From Bacillota bacterium (GTDB lineage: Bacteria > Bacillota > UBA994 > UBA5500), in contig JAEZJZ010000044.1 of assembly GCA_023436245.1 (NCBI GenBank), positions 1-26,738 on the forward strand: a stretch of 26,738 nucleotides of DNA. The letters are read 5' to 3'. Shown one piece after another: positions 1 through 6,781 of the stretch. The stretch's first letter is position 1, and each line of letters begins with the position of its first letter. Made by a program: the position numbers and the translations under genes. Below the pieces are notes generated by a model, which worked only from the letters and a program-made list of their open reading frames with translations, ran no database searches and was not told where the DNA came from.

Positions 1-22
1 ATCCAGCGCTCGGGCGCTGGAT
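1..22. repeat. Perfect hairpin at the window edge
   Basis: Nine-base arms ATCCAGCGC and GCGCTGGAT flank the loop TCGG. No T-run follows on the plus strand, and the minus-strand side lies outside the window. It could be a terminator or the edge of a repeat. It lies beyond the terminator of the tRNA operon, so it probably belongs to whatever precedes the window. Confidence 0.5.
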
Positions 23-85
23 CGTCCCCCTGACCTATTTGCTATGCGAATGGCGGAAATTCGGCAGAAGTCGGCAGAACTCCCG

Positions 86-126
86 AAAATCAAAAATGCC
101 ATCAAAGCTGAAAAGCTCGATGGCAT
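86..126 (-). terminator. Rho-independent terminator of the tRNA operon
   Basis: On the minus strand, an eight-base stem (ATGCCATC at 126-119 pairing with GATGGCAT at 103-96) encloses a second short AGCT/AGCT stem and is followed by TTTTTGATTTT. It begins about 12 bases after the CCA end of the last tRNA (tRNA-Val-GAC), as expected for the end of the tRNA transcript. Confidence 0.8.
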
Positions 127-137
127 CGGGGTTTCAA

Positions 138-214
138 TGGTGGGAGCAACAGGGATCGAACCTGTGACCTCTACCGTGTCAAGGTAGCGCTCATCCCAAC
201 TGAGCTATGCCCCC
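138..214 (-). tRNA. tRNA-Val (anticodon GAC)
   Basis: Full cloverleaf on the minus strand with acceptor arms GGGGGCA/TGCTCCC, T-arm GGTTCGATCCC, anticodon loop TTGACAC and encoded 3' CCA. It is the last gene of the seven-tRNA operon. A second valine tRNA (TAC) is the first gene. Confidence 0.95.
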
Positions 215-224
215 ATGTTAACTT

Positions 225-313
225 TGGTGCCGAGGACCGGGGTCGAACCGGTACGGATCTCACGATCCGCGGGATTTTAAGTCCCGTGCGTCTGCCTGTT
301 CCGCCACCTCGGC
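225..313 (-). tRNA. tRNA-Leu (anticodon TAA)
   Basis: Minus-strand class II tRNA with the long variable arm typical of leucine. Acceptor arms are GCCGAGG/CCTCGGC, the anticodon loop is CTTAAAA, and CCA is encoded. It decodes UUA/UUG. Confidence 0.95.
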
Positions 314-320
314 GAAATAG

Positions 321-395
<75 letters not shown>

Positions 396-436
396 TCGAT
401 AGCCGCAGCGCGAGTTTGCGAAACAAGGAGATAATA

Positions 437-511
437 TGGAGCGGAAGACGAGATTCGAACTCGCGACCCTCGCCTTGGCAAGGCGATGCTCTACCGCTGA
501 GCTACTTCCGC
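437..511 (-). tRNA. tRNA-Gly (anticodon GCC)
   Basis: Minus-strand cloverleaf with acceptor arms GCGGAAG/CTTCCGC, anticodon GCC in a CTTGCCAAG context, discriminator U and encoded CCA. Confidence 0.95.
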
Positions 512-525
512 ATCTGTTGACTAAA

Positions 526-601
<76 letters not shown>

Positions 602-609
602 AAGAGAAA

Positions 610-685
610 TGGCGGTGCCGATGGGAATCGAACCCACGATCTTCGGCGTGACAGGCCGACATGTTAACCGCTACACCACGGCACC
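610..685 (-). tRNA. tRNA-Asp (anticodon GTC)
   Basis: Minus-strand cloverleaf with acceptor arms GGTGCCG/CGGCACC, anticodon loop CTGTCAC, discriminator G (normal for aspartate) and encoded CCA. Confidence 0.95.
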
Positions 686-693
686 GTGTTTGA

Positions 694-769
694 TGGTGGG
701 CACAACAGGGCTCGAACCTGTGACCCCCTGCTTGTAAGGCAGGTGCTCTCCCAACTGAGCTATGCGCCC
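694..769 (-). tRNA. tRNA-Val (anticodon TAC)
   Basis: Minus-strand cloverleaf with acceptor arms GGGCGCA/TGTGCCC, anticodon loop CTTACAA and encoded CCA. It is the first gene of the operon, starting about a dozen bases downstream of the promoter -10 box. Confidence 0.95.
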
Positions 770-782
770 GTGACAGTTTCTT

Positions 783-811
783 ATTATACAAGACGCTGCC
801 ATTATCGTCAA
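783..811 (-). promoter_or_regulatory. Main sigma-A promoter of the tRNA operon
   Basis: On the minus strand, -35 TTGACG (811-806), a 17-base spacer and a perfect -10 TATAAT (788-783). Transcription would start near 776, just before tRNA-Val-TAC. Confidence 0.85.
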
Positions 812-879
812 GCTTCCGTTGAAACCATCGCCCGGAAGCCTGACCGGGTTGTGCGTCACAGAGAGGTGAGGCGAAGACT

Positions 880-908
880 AGTATAACACCTGACAAGCCA
901 AGTGTAAA
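880..908 (-). promoter_or_regulatory. Possible second, upstream promoter of the tRNA operon
   Basis: On the minus strand, TTTACA (908-903), a 17-base spacer and TATACT (885-880), about 97 bases upstream of the main promoter. Tandem promoters are common for stable RNA operons. It could instead start a short transcript; no gene lies between the two promoters. Confidence 0.55.
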
Positions 909-949
909 TGGCCAGCATTTAACAGCCGGGTGCATTGGACACGCTATGA

Positions 950-2098
950 TCAGGCGTGCGACTCAACTTCAGATGCAAATGACAGCTTGAGCAGAGGCGG
1001 TGTCAGTACGGTGGTGGCAATCACTAGCAGTACAACACTGGAGTAGATCTCCTGGACGATCATACCATTGCGCAGAGCAAGCGCGGCGATCACCAACGCC
1101 ACCTCTGCCCGCGGAATCATGCCAAGTCCGATCTGCAGGCTCTGCTGCCAATTGAATCCAGTGACACGAGCGGTCAGGCCGCAACCAATGATCTTGGTCA
1201 GCACTGCCAGAAAGACGAGGATCAACGAGAAGAGTAGACCGGTACTGCCGATGGCGCCGAGATCAGCATCCAATCCAATGCTGGCGAAGAACATGGGAAT
1301 GAGGAAGCCATAACCGAGCGCTTCCACGCCCTGACCAACGCGCATGCGAAACCCGGTGCGGCTGATCAGCACGCCGAGCAGGTAAGCTCCAATCAGAGCA
1401 GCTACTCCGGAAACCTCGGCTAAGTAGGCGTAGACCAGGGTGGCGATCAAGGTGAAGCTGAGCAAGGCCTCCTTCAACCGCAGGTGAACTGCTGCGCGCA
1501 GGTATTTACCGATCAAGCGACTGCCAAGGGAGGCAGCCAACAGGAAATAGAGCAGCATGCGCAGCAGAAGCAGTGGCACCGAGTTCTGTGGCCCGCCCGT
1601 CAGGCCGACGACGATAGTCAGCACAATTATCCCCAGGATATCGTCGATCACCGCCGCGCCAAGAATGGTTGTTCCTTGAGGCGTGCGCAGTTGACCGATA
1701 TCCAGCAATGTCTGCACGGAAATGCTGACGCTGGTGGCTGTCAGCACGGCTCCCAGCATGATCCCGGTGGCAGGAGGAAAGTGAAAGAGCATCGCCAGCA
1801 GAGGTCCCGCCAGAAAGGGAAGCAGCACGCCACCGACGGCGATCAGAAAGGACGGCACACCGGTAGTCTTCAGTTCATGAACGTCTGTCTCCAACCCGGC
1901 CAGAAACATCAGCAGAATCACGCCCAGTTCTGCCAGGTCTTTGATGCTTTGGCTCGGAGGGACCAACCCAAACAGGCTGGGTACCAGCATCACGCCGGCC
2001 AACACTTCGCCGAGCACGGACGGCTGCCCCAGTCGCTTGATCAAGTAACCAAATCCGCGAGTAACCACTAGGACCAGCGCCAACTGCAACAAGAACAT
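950..2098 (-). CDS. Cation:proton antiporter, CPA2 family
   Basis: A membrane antiporter of the Na_H_Exchanger family that exchanges H+ for Na+ or K+. The 382-residue protein is almost entirely hydrophobic, with about a dozen membrane helices. Visible family motifs are FLAGLETD (about 66-72), an alanine/threonine/serine-rich helix and AVIDDILG with the paired aspartates at about 152-153 that bind cation and proton, and MIPRAEVALV near the C-terminus. There is no soluble TrkA-N or TrkA-C domain after the membrane part, unlike KefB/KefC. I chose ATG 2098 because GGAGG lies ten bases before it; an in-frame TTG at 2119 would add seven residues (TGGGGD-like, unconvincing). It is divergent from the PII-like gene, which may sense a metabolite and regulate it. 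The exact ion is not readable from sequence. Confidence 0.9.
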   Translation of the reverse strand: MFLLQLALVLVVTRGFGYLIKRLGQPSVLGEVLAGVMLVPSLFGLVPPSQSIKDLAELGVILLMFLAGLETDVHELKTTGVPSFLIAVGGVLLPFLAGPLLAMLFHFPPATGIMLGAVLTATSVSISVQTLLDIGQLRTPQGTTILGAAVIDDILGIIVLTIVVGLTGGPQNSVPLLLLRMLLYFLLAASLGSRLIGKYLRAAVHLRLKEALLSFTLIATLVYAYLAEVSGVAALIGAYLLGVLISRTGFRMRVGQGVEALGYGFLIPMFFASIGLDADLGAIGSTGLLFSLILVFLAVLTKIIGCGLTARVTGFNWQQSLQIGLGMIPRAEVALVIAALALRNGMIVQEIYSSVVLLVIATTVLTPPLLKLSFASEVESHA

Positions 2099-2150
2099 AT
2101 CTCCACCGCCTCCGGTCAAGGCTCCACTGCCTCTAGCTAACAGAGGTATT

Positions 2151-2258
2151 GTGCCCAGCCACAGGACAAAGCCGCATGATCTGCCGGATTACATCCGCGG
2201 TCGCTGGCAAGTCACTGAGGCTACCATTGGATTGGCCCGATTCAAAGAAGAGGAGTGA
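2151..2258 (+). CDS. Possible 35-residue leader peptide before the PII-like gene
   Basis: An open frame starting at GTG 2151 (AGAGG four bases upstream) and ending TGA at 2256-2258, five bases before the ATG of the PII-like gene. The peptide reads like ordinary protein (it contains LPDYIRGRWQVTEATIGLAR and ends in KEEE). The ribosome binding site of the next gene lies inside its last codons, so translation could be coupled. An ORF this short can arise by chance, and I recognise no family. Confidence 0.25.
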   Translation: MPSHRTKPHDLPDYIRGRWQVTEATIGLARFKEEE

Positions 2259-2263
2259 CGTCA

Positions 2264-2614
2264 ATGCCAAGTCTACTGGTCATGGTCTTGAACAAACCTG
2301 AGCCACAGAACGAGATCCTGCAGGTGTTCAAGCAGATCGGCGTCAAAGGTGCAACTATCATCGAAAGCATGGGCATGGGACGCGCCAGAGCCGAGAATCA
2401 GGTCACGCCCCTGATCGCTGGTTTGATGCGGGCTTTGGATACGGGTCACCACTACAATCGAACCATCTTCTGTGTGATTGAGGATGATGAGGTGCTGGCG
2501 CGTGCCGTGGAAGAGGCTGATCGCCTGGTGGATTTTTTACACCCCGGCAGTGGCATCATCTTCACGATTCCGGTCAATCTGGTGCGGGGAATGAGCAGTG
2601 GAAAGAAGGAATGA
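2264..2614 (+). CDS. PII-like (GlnB-superfamily) signalling protein
   Basis: A small trimeric-type ligand sensor, 116 residues, close to the PII length. The stretch GVKGATIIESMGMGR matches the beta2/start-of-T-loop region of PII proteins, and the C-terminal half (IFCVIEDDE... GSGIIFTIPVNLVRG) fits the beta-alpha-beta second repeat. The T-loop is not canonical: I see no uridylylation tyrosine context and no GXEYXVDFLPK block, so this is a PII-like protein rather than GlnB/GlnK. ATG 2264 is preferred over GTG 2255 because AGGAG lies eight bases upstream of it. It is divergent from a cation:proton antiporter, the kind of transporter neighbour often seen with PII-like proteins, so gating of the antiporter is a reasonable inference. 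Ligand unknown. Confidence 0.8.
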   Translation: MPSLLVMVLNKPEPQNEILQVFKQIGVKGATIIESMGMGRARAENQVTPLIAGLMRALDTGHHYNRTIFCVIEDDEVLARAVEEADRLVDFLHPGSGIIFTIPVNLVRGMSSGKKE

Positions 2615-2618
2615 CAAA

Positions 2619-2652
2619 AAGCGAGCCACTGACAGCAGTCAGCAACTCGCTT
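2619..2652 (-). terminator. Terminator shared by tRNA-Arg (minus) and the PII-like gene (plus)
   Basis: Seven-base arms AAGCGAG (2619-2625) and CTCGCTT (2646-2652) enclose an inner CTGAC/GTCAG stem. On the minus strand the hairpin is followed by TTTTTGTCATT, a good terminator for tRNA-Arg. It starts five bases after the PII-like stop codon and could also end that transcript. Confidence 0.75.
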
Positions 2653-2663
2653 GTCTGGTTAAA

Positions 2664-2738
2664 TGGTACGCCCGAGAGGAATCGAACCTCCGCTCCCAGA
2701 TCCGGAGTCTGGTGCTCTATCCACTGAGCTACGGGCGC
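2664..2738 (-). tRNA. tRNA-Arg (anticodon CCG)
   Basis: Minus-strand cloverleaf with acceptor arms GCGCCCG/CGGGCGT, anticodon loop CTCCGGA and encoded CCA. It reads CGG codons. It has its own promoter and terminator. Confidence 0.95.
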
Positions 2739-2756
2739 GTAATATGATACTCAGCT

Positions 2757-2785
2757 ATTATACACAAAGTGAGATCAACTGGCAA
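2757..2785 (-). promoter_or_regulatory. Promoter of tRNA-Arg
   Basis: On the minus strand, TTGCCA (2785-2780), a 17-base spacer and perfect TATAAT (2762-2757), ending 18 bases before the mature 5' end of the tRNA. It begins right after the murD stop codon. Confidence 0.75.
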
Positions 2786-2795
2786 GCAGCCGACG

Positions 2796-4196
2796 TCAGT
2801 TCAAGGTTGAGACCAGTTGCTTGAAGATGTTGCCGCGTTGCTCGAAATCCTTGAACATATCGAAGCTGGCGCAGGCCGGTGAGAGCACCACTGCATCTCC
2901 TGGCAATGCCTGGGAGTTCGCCCACGCGACCGCCTCCTCCAAAGATGCGAACTGTCTGATCGGAACTGCAGCCAGACAGTCACCATGCAGGCTGTGTACC
3001 GCATCGGCAATCTGCGCTGCTGTCTGACCAATCAATGCCAGCGCCCGCACCCGCCCCACCATCGCTTCGGCCAGCGGCTGAAACGGTATCTTCTTGTCGT
3101 AGCCCCCGGCAATCAGCACCACCGGAGAACGCAAGGCGGCCAGCCCGGCAGCAGTGCGCGTGGGAGAACTGGCGATGGAATCGTTATAGTACCTCACTCC
3201 ACGTAATTCCCGCACGAACTCCAGCCGATGTTCGACGCCGGCAAATGAGCTCGCCACCTGCCTAATTGCGGCCAGACTGACGCCTTTGTCCCGACAGATG
3301 GCAGCAGCAGCCAGCATGTTCTCTACGCTATGCCAGCCCGGAAGCACCAGATCATCCACCGCACAGACTGCGTCGACCTGTTCTCCTTGAACCAGGGCTA
3401 GTTGCTCACCGATCAGGCAGGCGCCCGAATCCACCCGCTCGCGACGACTGAACCATTGCGTCCGAGCCGGCACACTCTGACCCAACTCCCGCGTCACTGG
3501 GTTATCCCAATTGAGGATGGTTAAATCATCGCCCGACTGATGGGCAAAGATATTGGTCTTGGCGTCAACGTACTCCTGCATGGAGCTGTGATAATCCAGA
3601 TGGTTGGGGCTCAAATTGGTGATCACGGCAGACTGGGGACTCTGCTGCATCCCCATCAACTGAAAGCTGCTCAGCTCAAGCACTATTTCATCCGTCGGCT
3701 GAATCCCGAGCACTTCCTCGATCAGCGAGTGCCCGATGTTTCCTCCCAGGTAGACCTGTCGCCCGTCCGCCCGCAGCATGGCCGCGACCAGAGAGGTCGT
3801 CGTGGTCTTGCCGTCACTCCCGGTGACCGCTGTGATGGCGGCCTCCGCCAGCGCAAAAACCAGCTCAATCTCACTGGTCAACTTCGCCCCTGACTTGACC
3901 GCAGCCAACAACTCGGGCAGATCGGGGCGCATGCCCGGAGTGCGGAACAGCAGATCGCAGCAATCCAGATCAGCCAAGTAGCCTTCGCCAAGCTGGTAAT
4001 CAACCGGTAGCCCCTGCAAGGCTGGAAGCACATCGGAGAGTCTCTCCGCAGGTTTGCGATCGCAGGCGACCACACTGCAGCCCGCTTCAAGCAAAAAGCG
4101 AATCAAGGGCACGCCGCTCCGCAATCCGATACCGACCACGGCAGCGCGCTTTCCCTTCAGTTCAGCCAGCACCAGTTCCTGACGCTTCGTCAACAT
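2796..4196 (-). CDS. murD: UDP-N-acetylmuramoyl-L-alanine--D-glutamate ligase
   Basis: Cytoplasmic peptidoglycan enzyme that adds D-glutamate to UDP-MurNAc-L-Ala using ATP. The 466 residues show the Mur-ligase layout: N-terminal Rossmann-like domain binding the UDP part (AAVVGIGLRSG at about 18-28), central ATPase with P-loop TGSDGKTTTT (125-134), the ELSSFQL and NLSPNHLDYH motifs (about 174-203) with the metal/ATP histidine, and a C-terminal domain with YYNDSIASSPTRT and LSPACASFDMF, typical of MurD. The SD of the P-loop replaces the more usual TN. The start is ATG 4196 with GAGGTG nine bases upstream. It stands alone here, not in a division/cell-wall (dcw) cluster, with an acyltransferase gene upstream on the same strand. 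Confidence in function is high. Confidence 0.93.
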   Translation of the reverse strand: MLTKRQELVLAELKGKRAAVVGIGLRSGVPLIRFLLEAGCSVVACDRKPAERLSDVLPALQGLPVDYQLGEGYLADLDCCDLLFRTPGMRPDLPELLAAVKSGAKLTSEIELVFALAEAAITAVTGSDGKTTTTSLVAAMLRADGRQVYLGGNIGHSLIEEVLGIQPTDEIVLELSSFQLMGMQQSPQSAVITNLSPNHLDYHSSMQEYVDAKTNIFAHQSGDDLTILNWDNPVTRELGQSVPARTQWFSRRERVDSGACLIGEQLALVQGEQVDAVCAVDDLVLPGWHSVENMLAAAAICRDKGVSLAAIRQVASSFAGVEHRLEFVRELRGVRYYNDSIASSPTRTAAGLAALRSPVVLIAGGYDKKIPFQPLAEAMVGRVRALALIGQTAAQIADAVHSLHGDCLAAVPIRQFASLEEAVAWANSQALPGDAVVLSPACASFDMFKDFEQRGNIFKQLVSTLN

Positions 4197-4414
4197 CTAA
4201 CACTTCACCTCTATACCTAAGTCTCGTCACTGGCCTGCCGCGCCAAACCAGACGCCGACAGTCGCAAGCAGCTGTCCCGGCACAATCAAGCAACGCAGAA
4301 CGCTGGTTGCTCTATTTCGCCGTTTGGCATGCCGTTCCTCCCGCGGTTGGCATCTCGGATCAACGACTGCTGCACTGAAACCGATTGGGCTGGCGATTGC
4401 TGCGTGACAGTCGA

Positions 4415-4448
4415 GCTAGCGAGATGATTGCCCATCGGTCACGCTAGC
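4415..4448. repeat. Hairpin between plsC-like gene and murD
   Basis: Perfect seven-base arms GCTAGCG and CGCTAGC with a 20-base loop that holds a smaller GATG/CATC stem. It lies 15 bases after the acyltransferase stop codon on the minus strand but has no T-run, so it is at best a weak terminator or a processing hairpin. The rest of 4197-4462 holds no gene or clear promoter that I can see. Confidence 0.4.
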
Positions 4449-4462
4449 AGCCACACCCGTCG

Positions 4463-5182
4463 TCAGGCCTCCGGCTCATGCTGCGGCAAGCCATTGGCAT
4501 AGACACCGCGGTACCTGGGATCCAATAGATCGGCGATCCGAAGCATCAAGGTATCAATCTGTTCTTCCCGGCTGGCTTCCTCCCAGTTAGGAAGCAGTTC
4601 GGTCAGCCGGAAGGGCTCGCCGACCCGGACTTCGATCCTCGCACCCCGACGAGGCGTCTCGCCGCCCATATCGGTGTCGTTGATCGGGAGGAAGTCGTCG
4701 CTGCCCTGCAGTCCCACGGGAACGATGGGCACGCCTGCTCTCTTGGCGATGAGGATAACCCCAGCTTTACCGCGAATCAGCCCGCCAGAACGGCTGCGAC
4801 CTCCTTCAGGAAAGATGAAGATGGACCGCCCTCCCTTGAGCGTATCGATGGCGCGCTTGATGGCATCACGATCCGGAGTATTCGGGACAATGGGGATAGT
4901 ATCGATTAGCTCAGCCGCGACACGGGTCATGGGCGTCTCTTGCAGCTTGACGCCGGCGAGGAAAACGGGCCGCTTGCTCGCCAAGGATCGGCTCAAGAAG
5001 AGACCATCGGAGTTAGACAGGTGATTGCCGACGAAAACCACCGGACCGTCGGGGATGTTCTCCAACCCGGTCACCTTGGTGCTCGTGTAAACGTCAGTCA
5101 GGGTATAGATGATTCCTTTGGTCAGGGGCTGACGAACGCCGGAAGGTAACTTAGCCAACAAACTCAGCACAAAGTGCAGCAC
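4463..5182 (-). CDS. 1-acyl-sn-glycerol-3-phosphate acyltransferase family protein (PlsC-like)
   Basis: Membrane-associated acyltransferase that most likely moves a fatty acyl chain to lysophosphatidic acid in phospholipid synthesis. The 239-residue protein has the family signature NHLSNSD (NHX4D, about 53-59, catalytic His/Asp) and the glycerophosphate-binding FPEGGRSR (about 124-131), with IVPVGLQG later. An N-terminal hydrophobic stretch fits membrane binding. GTG 5182 is chosen because GGAG sits eight bases upstream; GTG 5191 would place the same GGAG over the start codon. A 12-base palindrome at 5267-5278 upstream is a possible operator. Exact acceptor not determined; related enzymes act on other lyso-lipids. 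Confidence 0.88.
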   Translation of the reverse strand: MLHFVLSLLAKLPSGVRQPLTKGIIYTLTDVYTSTKVTGLENIPDGPVVFVGNHLSNSDGLFLSRSLASKRPVFLAGVKLQETPMTRVAAELIDTIPIVPNTPDRDAIKRAIDTLKGGRSIFIFPEGGRSRSGGLIRGKAGVILIAKRAGVPIVPVGLQGSDDFLPINDTDMGGETPRRGARIEVRVGEPFRLTELLPNWEEASREEQIDTLMLRIADLLDPRYRGVYANGLPQHEPEA

Positions 5183-5266
5183 ATCAATCACTCCGTATCA
5201 GGTGGATAATCCAGCAATTCGGCTGGTGAGACCGATTCTCCTGCACGCGCTTAGCTTACAGTGTAG

Positions 5267-5278
5267 TATCTGCAGATA
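5267..5278. repeat. Perfect 12-base palindrome upstream of the acyltransferase gene
   Basis: TATCTGCAGATA is its own reverse complement and lies 85 bases before the acyltransferase start. It could be an operator. I could not find a convincing sigma-A promoter around it. Confidence 0.35.
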
Positions 5279-5341
5279 TCGCGCCATTAGGAGCTACTTG
5301 GCCAAGATGGAGAAAGTCGCCCGCGTTCGGCCAACTGCCTA

Positions 5342-5372
5342 GGCGTGACGCCTCAGTCCAGTTGAGTAGGCA
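5342..5372. repeat. Copy 1 of a short dispersed repeat
   Basis: This 31-base stretch matches 26634-26664 at 25 of 31 positions by hand alignment, including an exact 14-base core CCTCAGTCCAGTTG. This copy also contains a tight palindrome, AGGCGT-G-ACGCCT (5341-5353). It lies just downstream of the glmL-like gene. Confidence 0.5.
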
Positions 5373-5377
5373 GAACA

Positions 5378-5403
5378 AGAGACTGCCCCGCAAGACAGTC
5401 TCT
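5378..5403 (-). terminator. Hairpin terminator of the mutase operon
   Basis: Eight-base arms AGAGACTG (5378-5385) and CAGTCTCT (5396-5403), overlapping the TAG stop of the glmL-like gene. The minus-strand 3' side is only moderately T-rich (TGTTCTG), so termination strength is uncertain. Confidence 0.55.
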
Positions 5404-6781
5404 AGTCCATCCCCAGACTTCGCCGCATCAGACCAAGTGCACACTCGGGGTGTGTCTCAGCCACCAGGCCGGCGGCGGAAAAGACGTAATCCCGATCGAT
5501 CAGGAAGGATGGCTGCAGCGGCTTCAGCCTGTCTGGGAAGCGATTGTCCCAGGCCACGCCGCCCAGAATCGCAGTCGCGTCCGGAGCGTGGCGGAAAATC
5601 CCGCCGATGCCGATCACAGTCCTGACTGGCCTGAGGTCCTTCCCCCGAAGCAAGAAACTGCGCCCAAACGGCGTGACAAACGGCTGCAACCGGCCGGCGT
5701 GTCGGTCAACAGCCTCTCTCACGGCCAGCGTGGCCAGCACCTGTTCTCTGGCAGACTCGGCCGCGCTCCCAGGCACCCACGTTGGATCAGCCGCCAGCTT
5801 GGCGCACCAAGATCGCCAATCCTCAGATATCCCCATATGTTCCGCCAATTGACCGATCTCCAACTCATACCTCTCGGCCATGGCCACGGCACTGGAACGT
5901 AGCCCCAGGTCTGCCTCCACGCTGCGGTGGGCAAAGGGAGGACGCAGACCAACCGGCACCAGTTGATCATCCTGCGGCTGGCCGGATGCCAACGAATAGA
6001 CGTCAGTAGTAGCCCCGCCGACGTCCACGGCCAGCAACTCGCCCTCTTCCCGCGCCAGGAGCCGAAGCGCCTGCAACACGGCAACTGGAGTGGGCATATC
6101 CACAACCACGCCATGCTGCTCCTGCAGCCTACGCAGCCCCTTCGCCAGCACGATTCGCTGCAGAAAGAGTCTCCTGATTGCCTGTCGGGCGTCTTCAACA
6201 CTGGTCTCGCCCAACTTCGGCATCACGTTCTTGGCCAACACCGCTGACAGGCCTGCAGCCTGCAGCAACTGCACCGCAGCCGGGCCGACTTCTCTGTTTC
6301 CAGCGACCACGATCGCCGCTGACAGGCCGGACTCGGCCAACTGACGAGCGTTATGCGGAAGAATTGCATCGTCTCCCCCATCCGTGCCGCCGGCCAGCAG
6401 TACAATGTCCGGCTGCAGCTGCCGCAAGGCCTGCAAGTCTTCTGCCTGCAGCCGATGCGAGAAAACCGCCTGCACCTTCGCTCCCGCCCCCAGTGCAGCC
6501 AGCCTGGCCGCCTCTCCGGTCAAATCGCGCACTAACCCCACCGCAGCAAGCTTCAAGCCGCCGGCGGCGCTGCTGGCGGCCTGACGCAGGACAAACTGCG
6601 GCTCGCCTGGCAACTGCGGCAACAGCATGTCCATCGCCTGTTGGAAGCCGAGGGATACATCGCGGGGAGTGGTTGAGGCCGCGCTTCTGGCCAACAATCG
6701 CCCGGACAAAAGGTCAACCACCGACAGCTTGGTGTAAGTGCTGCCGATGTCGCAGAGCAACGCTTGCTCAGGCTTTCGCAT
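5402..6781 (-). CDS. GlmL/MutL-family ATPase, partner of the B12-dependent mutase
   Basis: An ASKHA-fold (actin/Hsp70-like) ATPase of the glutamate mutase L family. In Clostridium, glmL lies between the two subunit genes of glutamate mutase; a role in keeping the mutase supplied with intact adenosylcobalamin is inferred. The 459-residue protein has phosphate-binding loops DIGSTYTK (about 11-18) and AVDVGGATTD (about 251-260), the glycine-rich LAGGTDGG (about 129-136), and a late IGIGGIF adenosine-site stretch. ATG 6781 is chosen because the family sequence begins there (MRKPEQALLCDIGS) and it overlaps the mutase stop by 14 bases, giving translational coupling; a frame extending to 6862 only adds sequence inside the upstream gene. 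It is the last gene of the PadR-associated operon. Confidence 0.88.
   Translation of the reverse strand: MRKPEQALLCDIGSTYTKLSVVDLLSGRLLARSAASTTPRDVSLGFQQAMDMLLPQLPGEPQFVLRQAASSAAGGLKLAAVGLVRDLTGEAARLAALGAGAKVQAVFSHRLQAEDLQALRQLQPDIVLLAGGTDGGDDAILPHNARQLAESGLSAAIVVAGNREVGPAAVQLLQAAGLSAVLAKNVMPKLGETSVEDARQAIRRLFLQRIVLAKGLRRLQEQHGVVVDMPTPVAVLQALRLLAREEGELLAVDVGGATTDVYSLASGQPQDDQLVPVGLRPPFAHRSVEADLGLRSSAVAMAERYELEIGQLAEHMGISEDWRSWCAKLAADPTWVPGSAAESAREQVLATLAVREAVDRHAGRLQPFVTPFGRSFLLRGKDLRPVRTVIGIGGIFRHAPDATAILGGVAWDNRFPDRLKPLQPSFLIDRDYVFSAAGLVAETHPECALGLMRRSLGMD

Noticed and set aside
1484..2071. Long open frame opposite the antiporter gene
   Set aside because: Glutamine/histidine-rich antisense frame without a ribosome site; it is a shadow of the antiporter gene.
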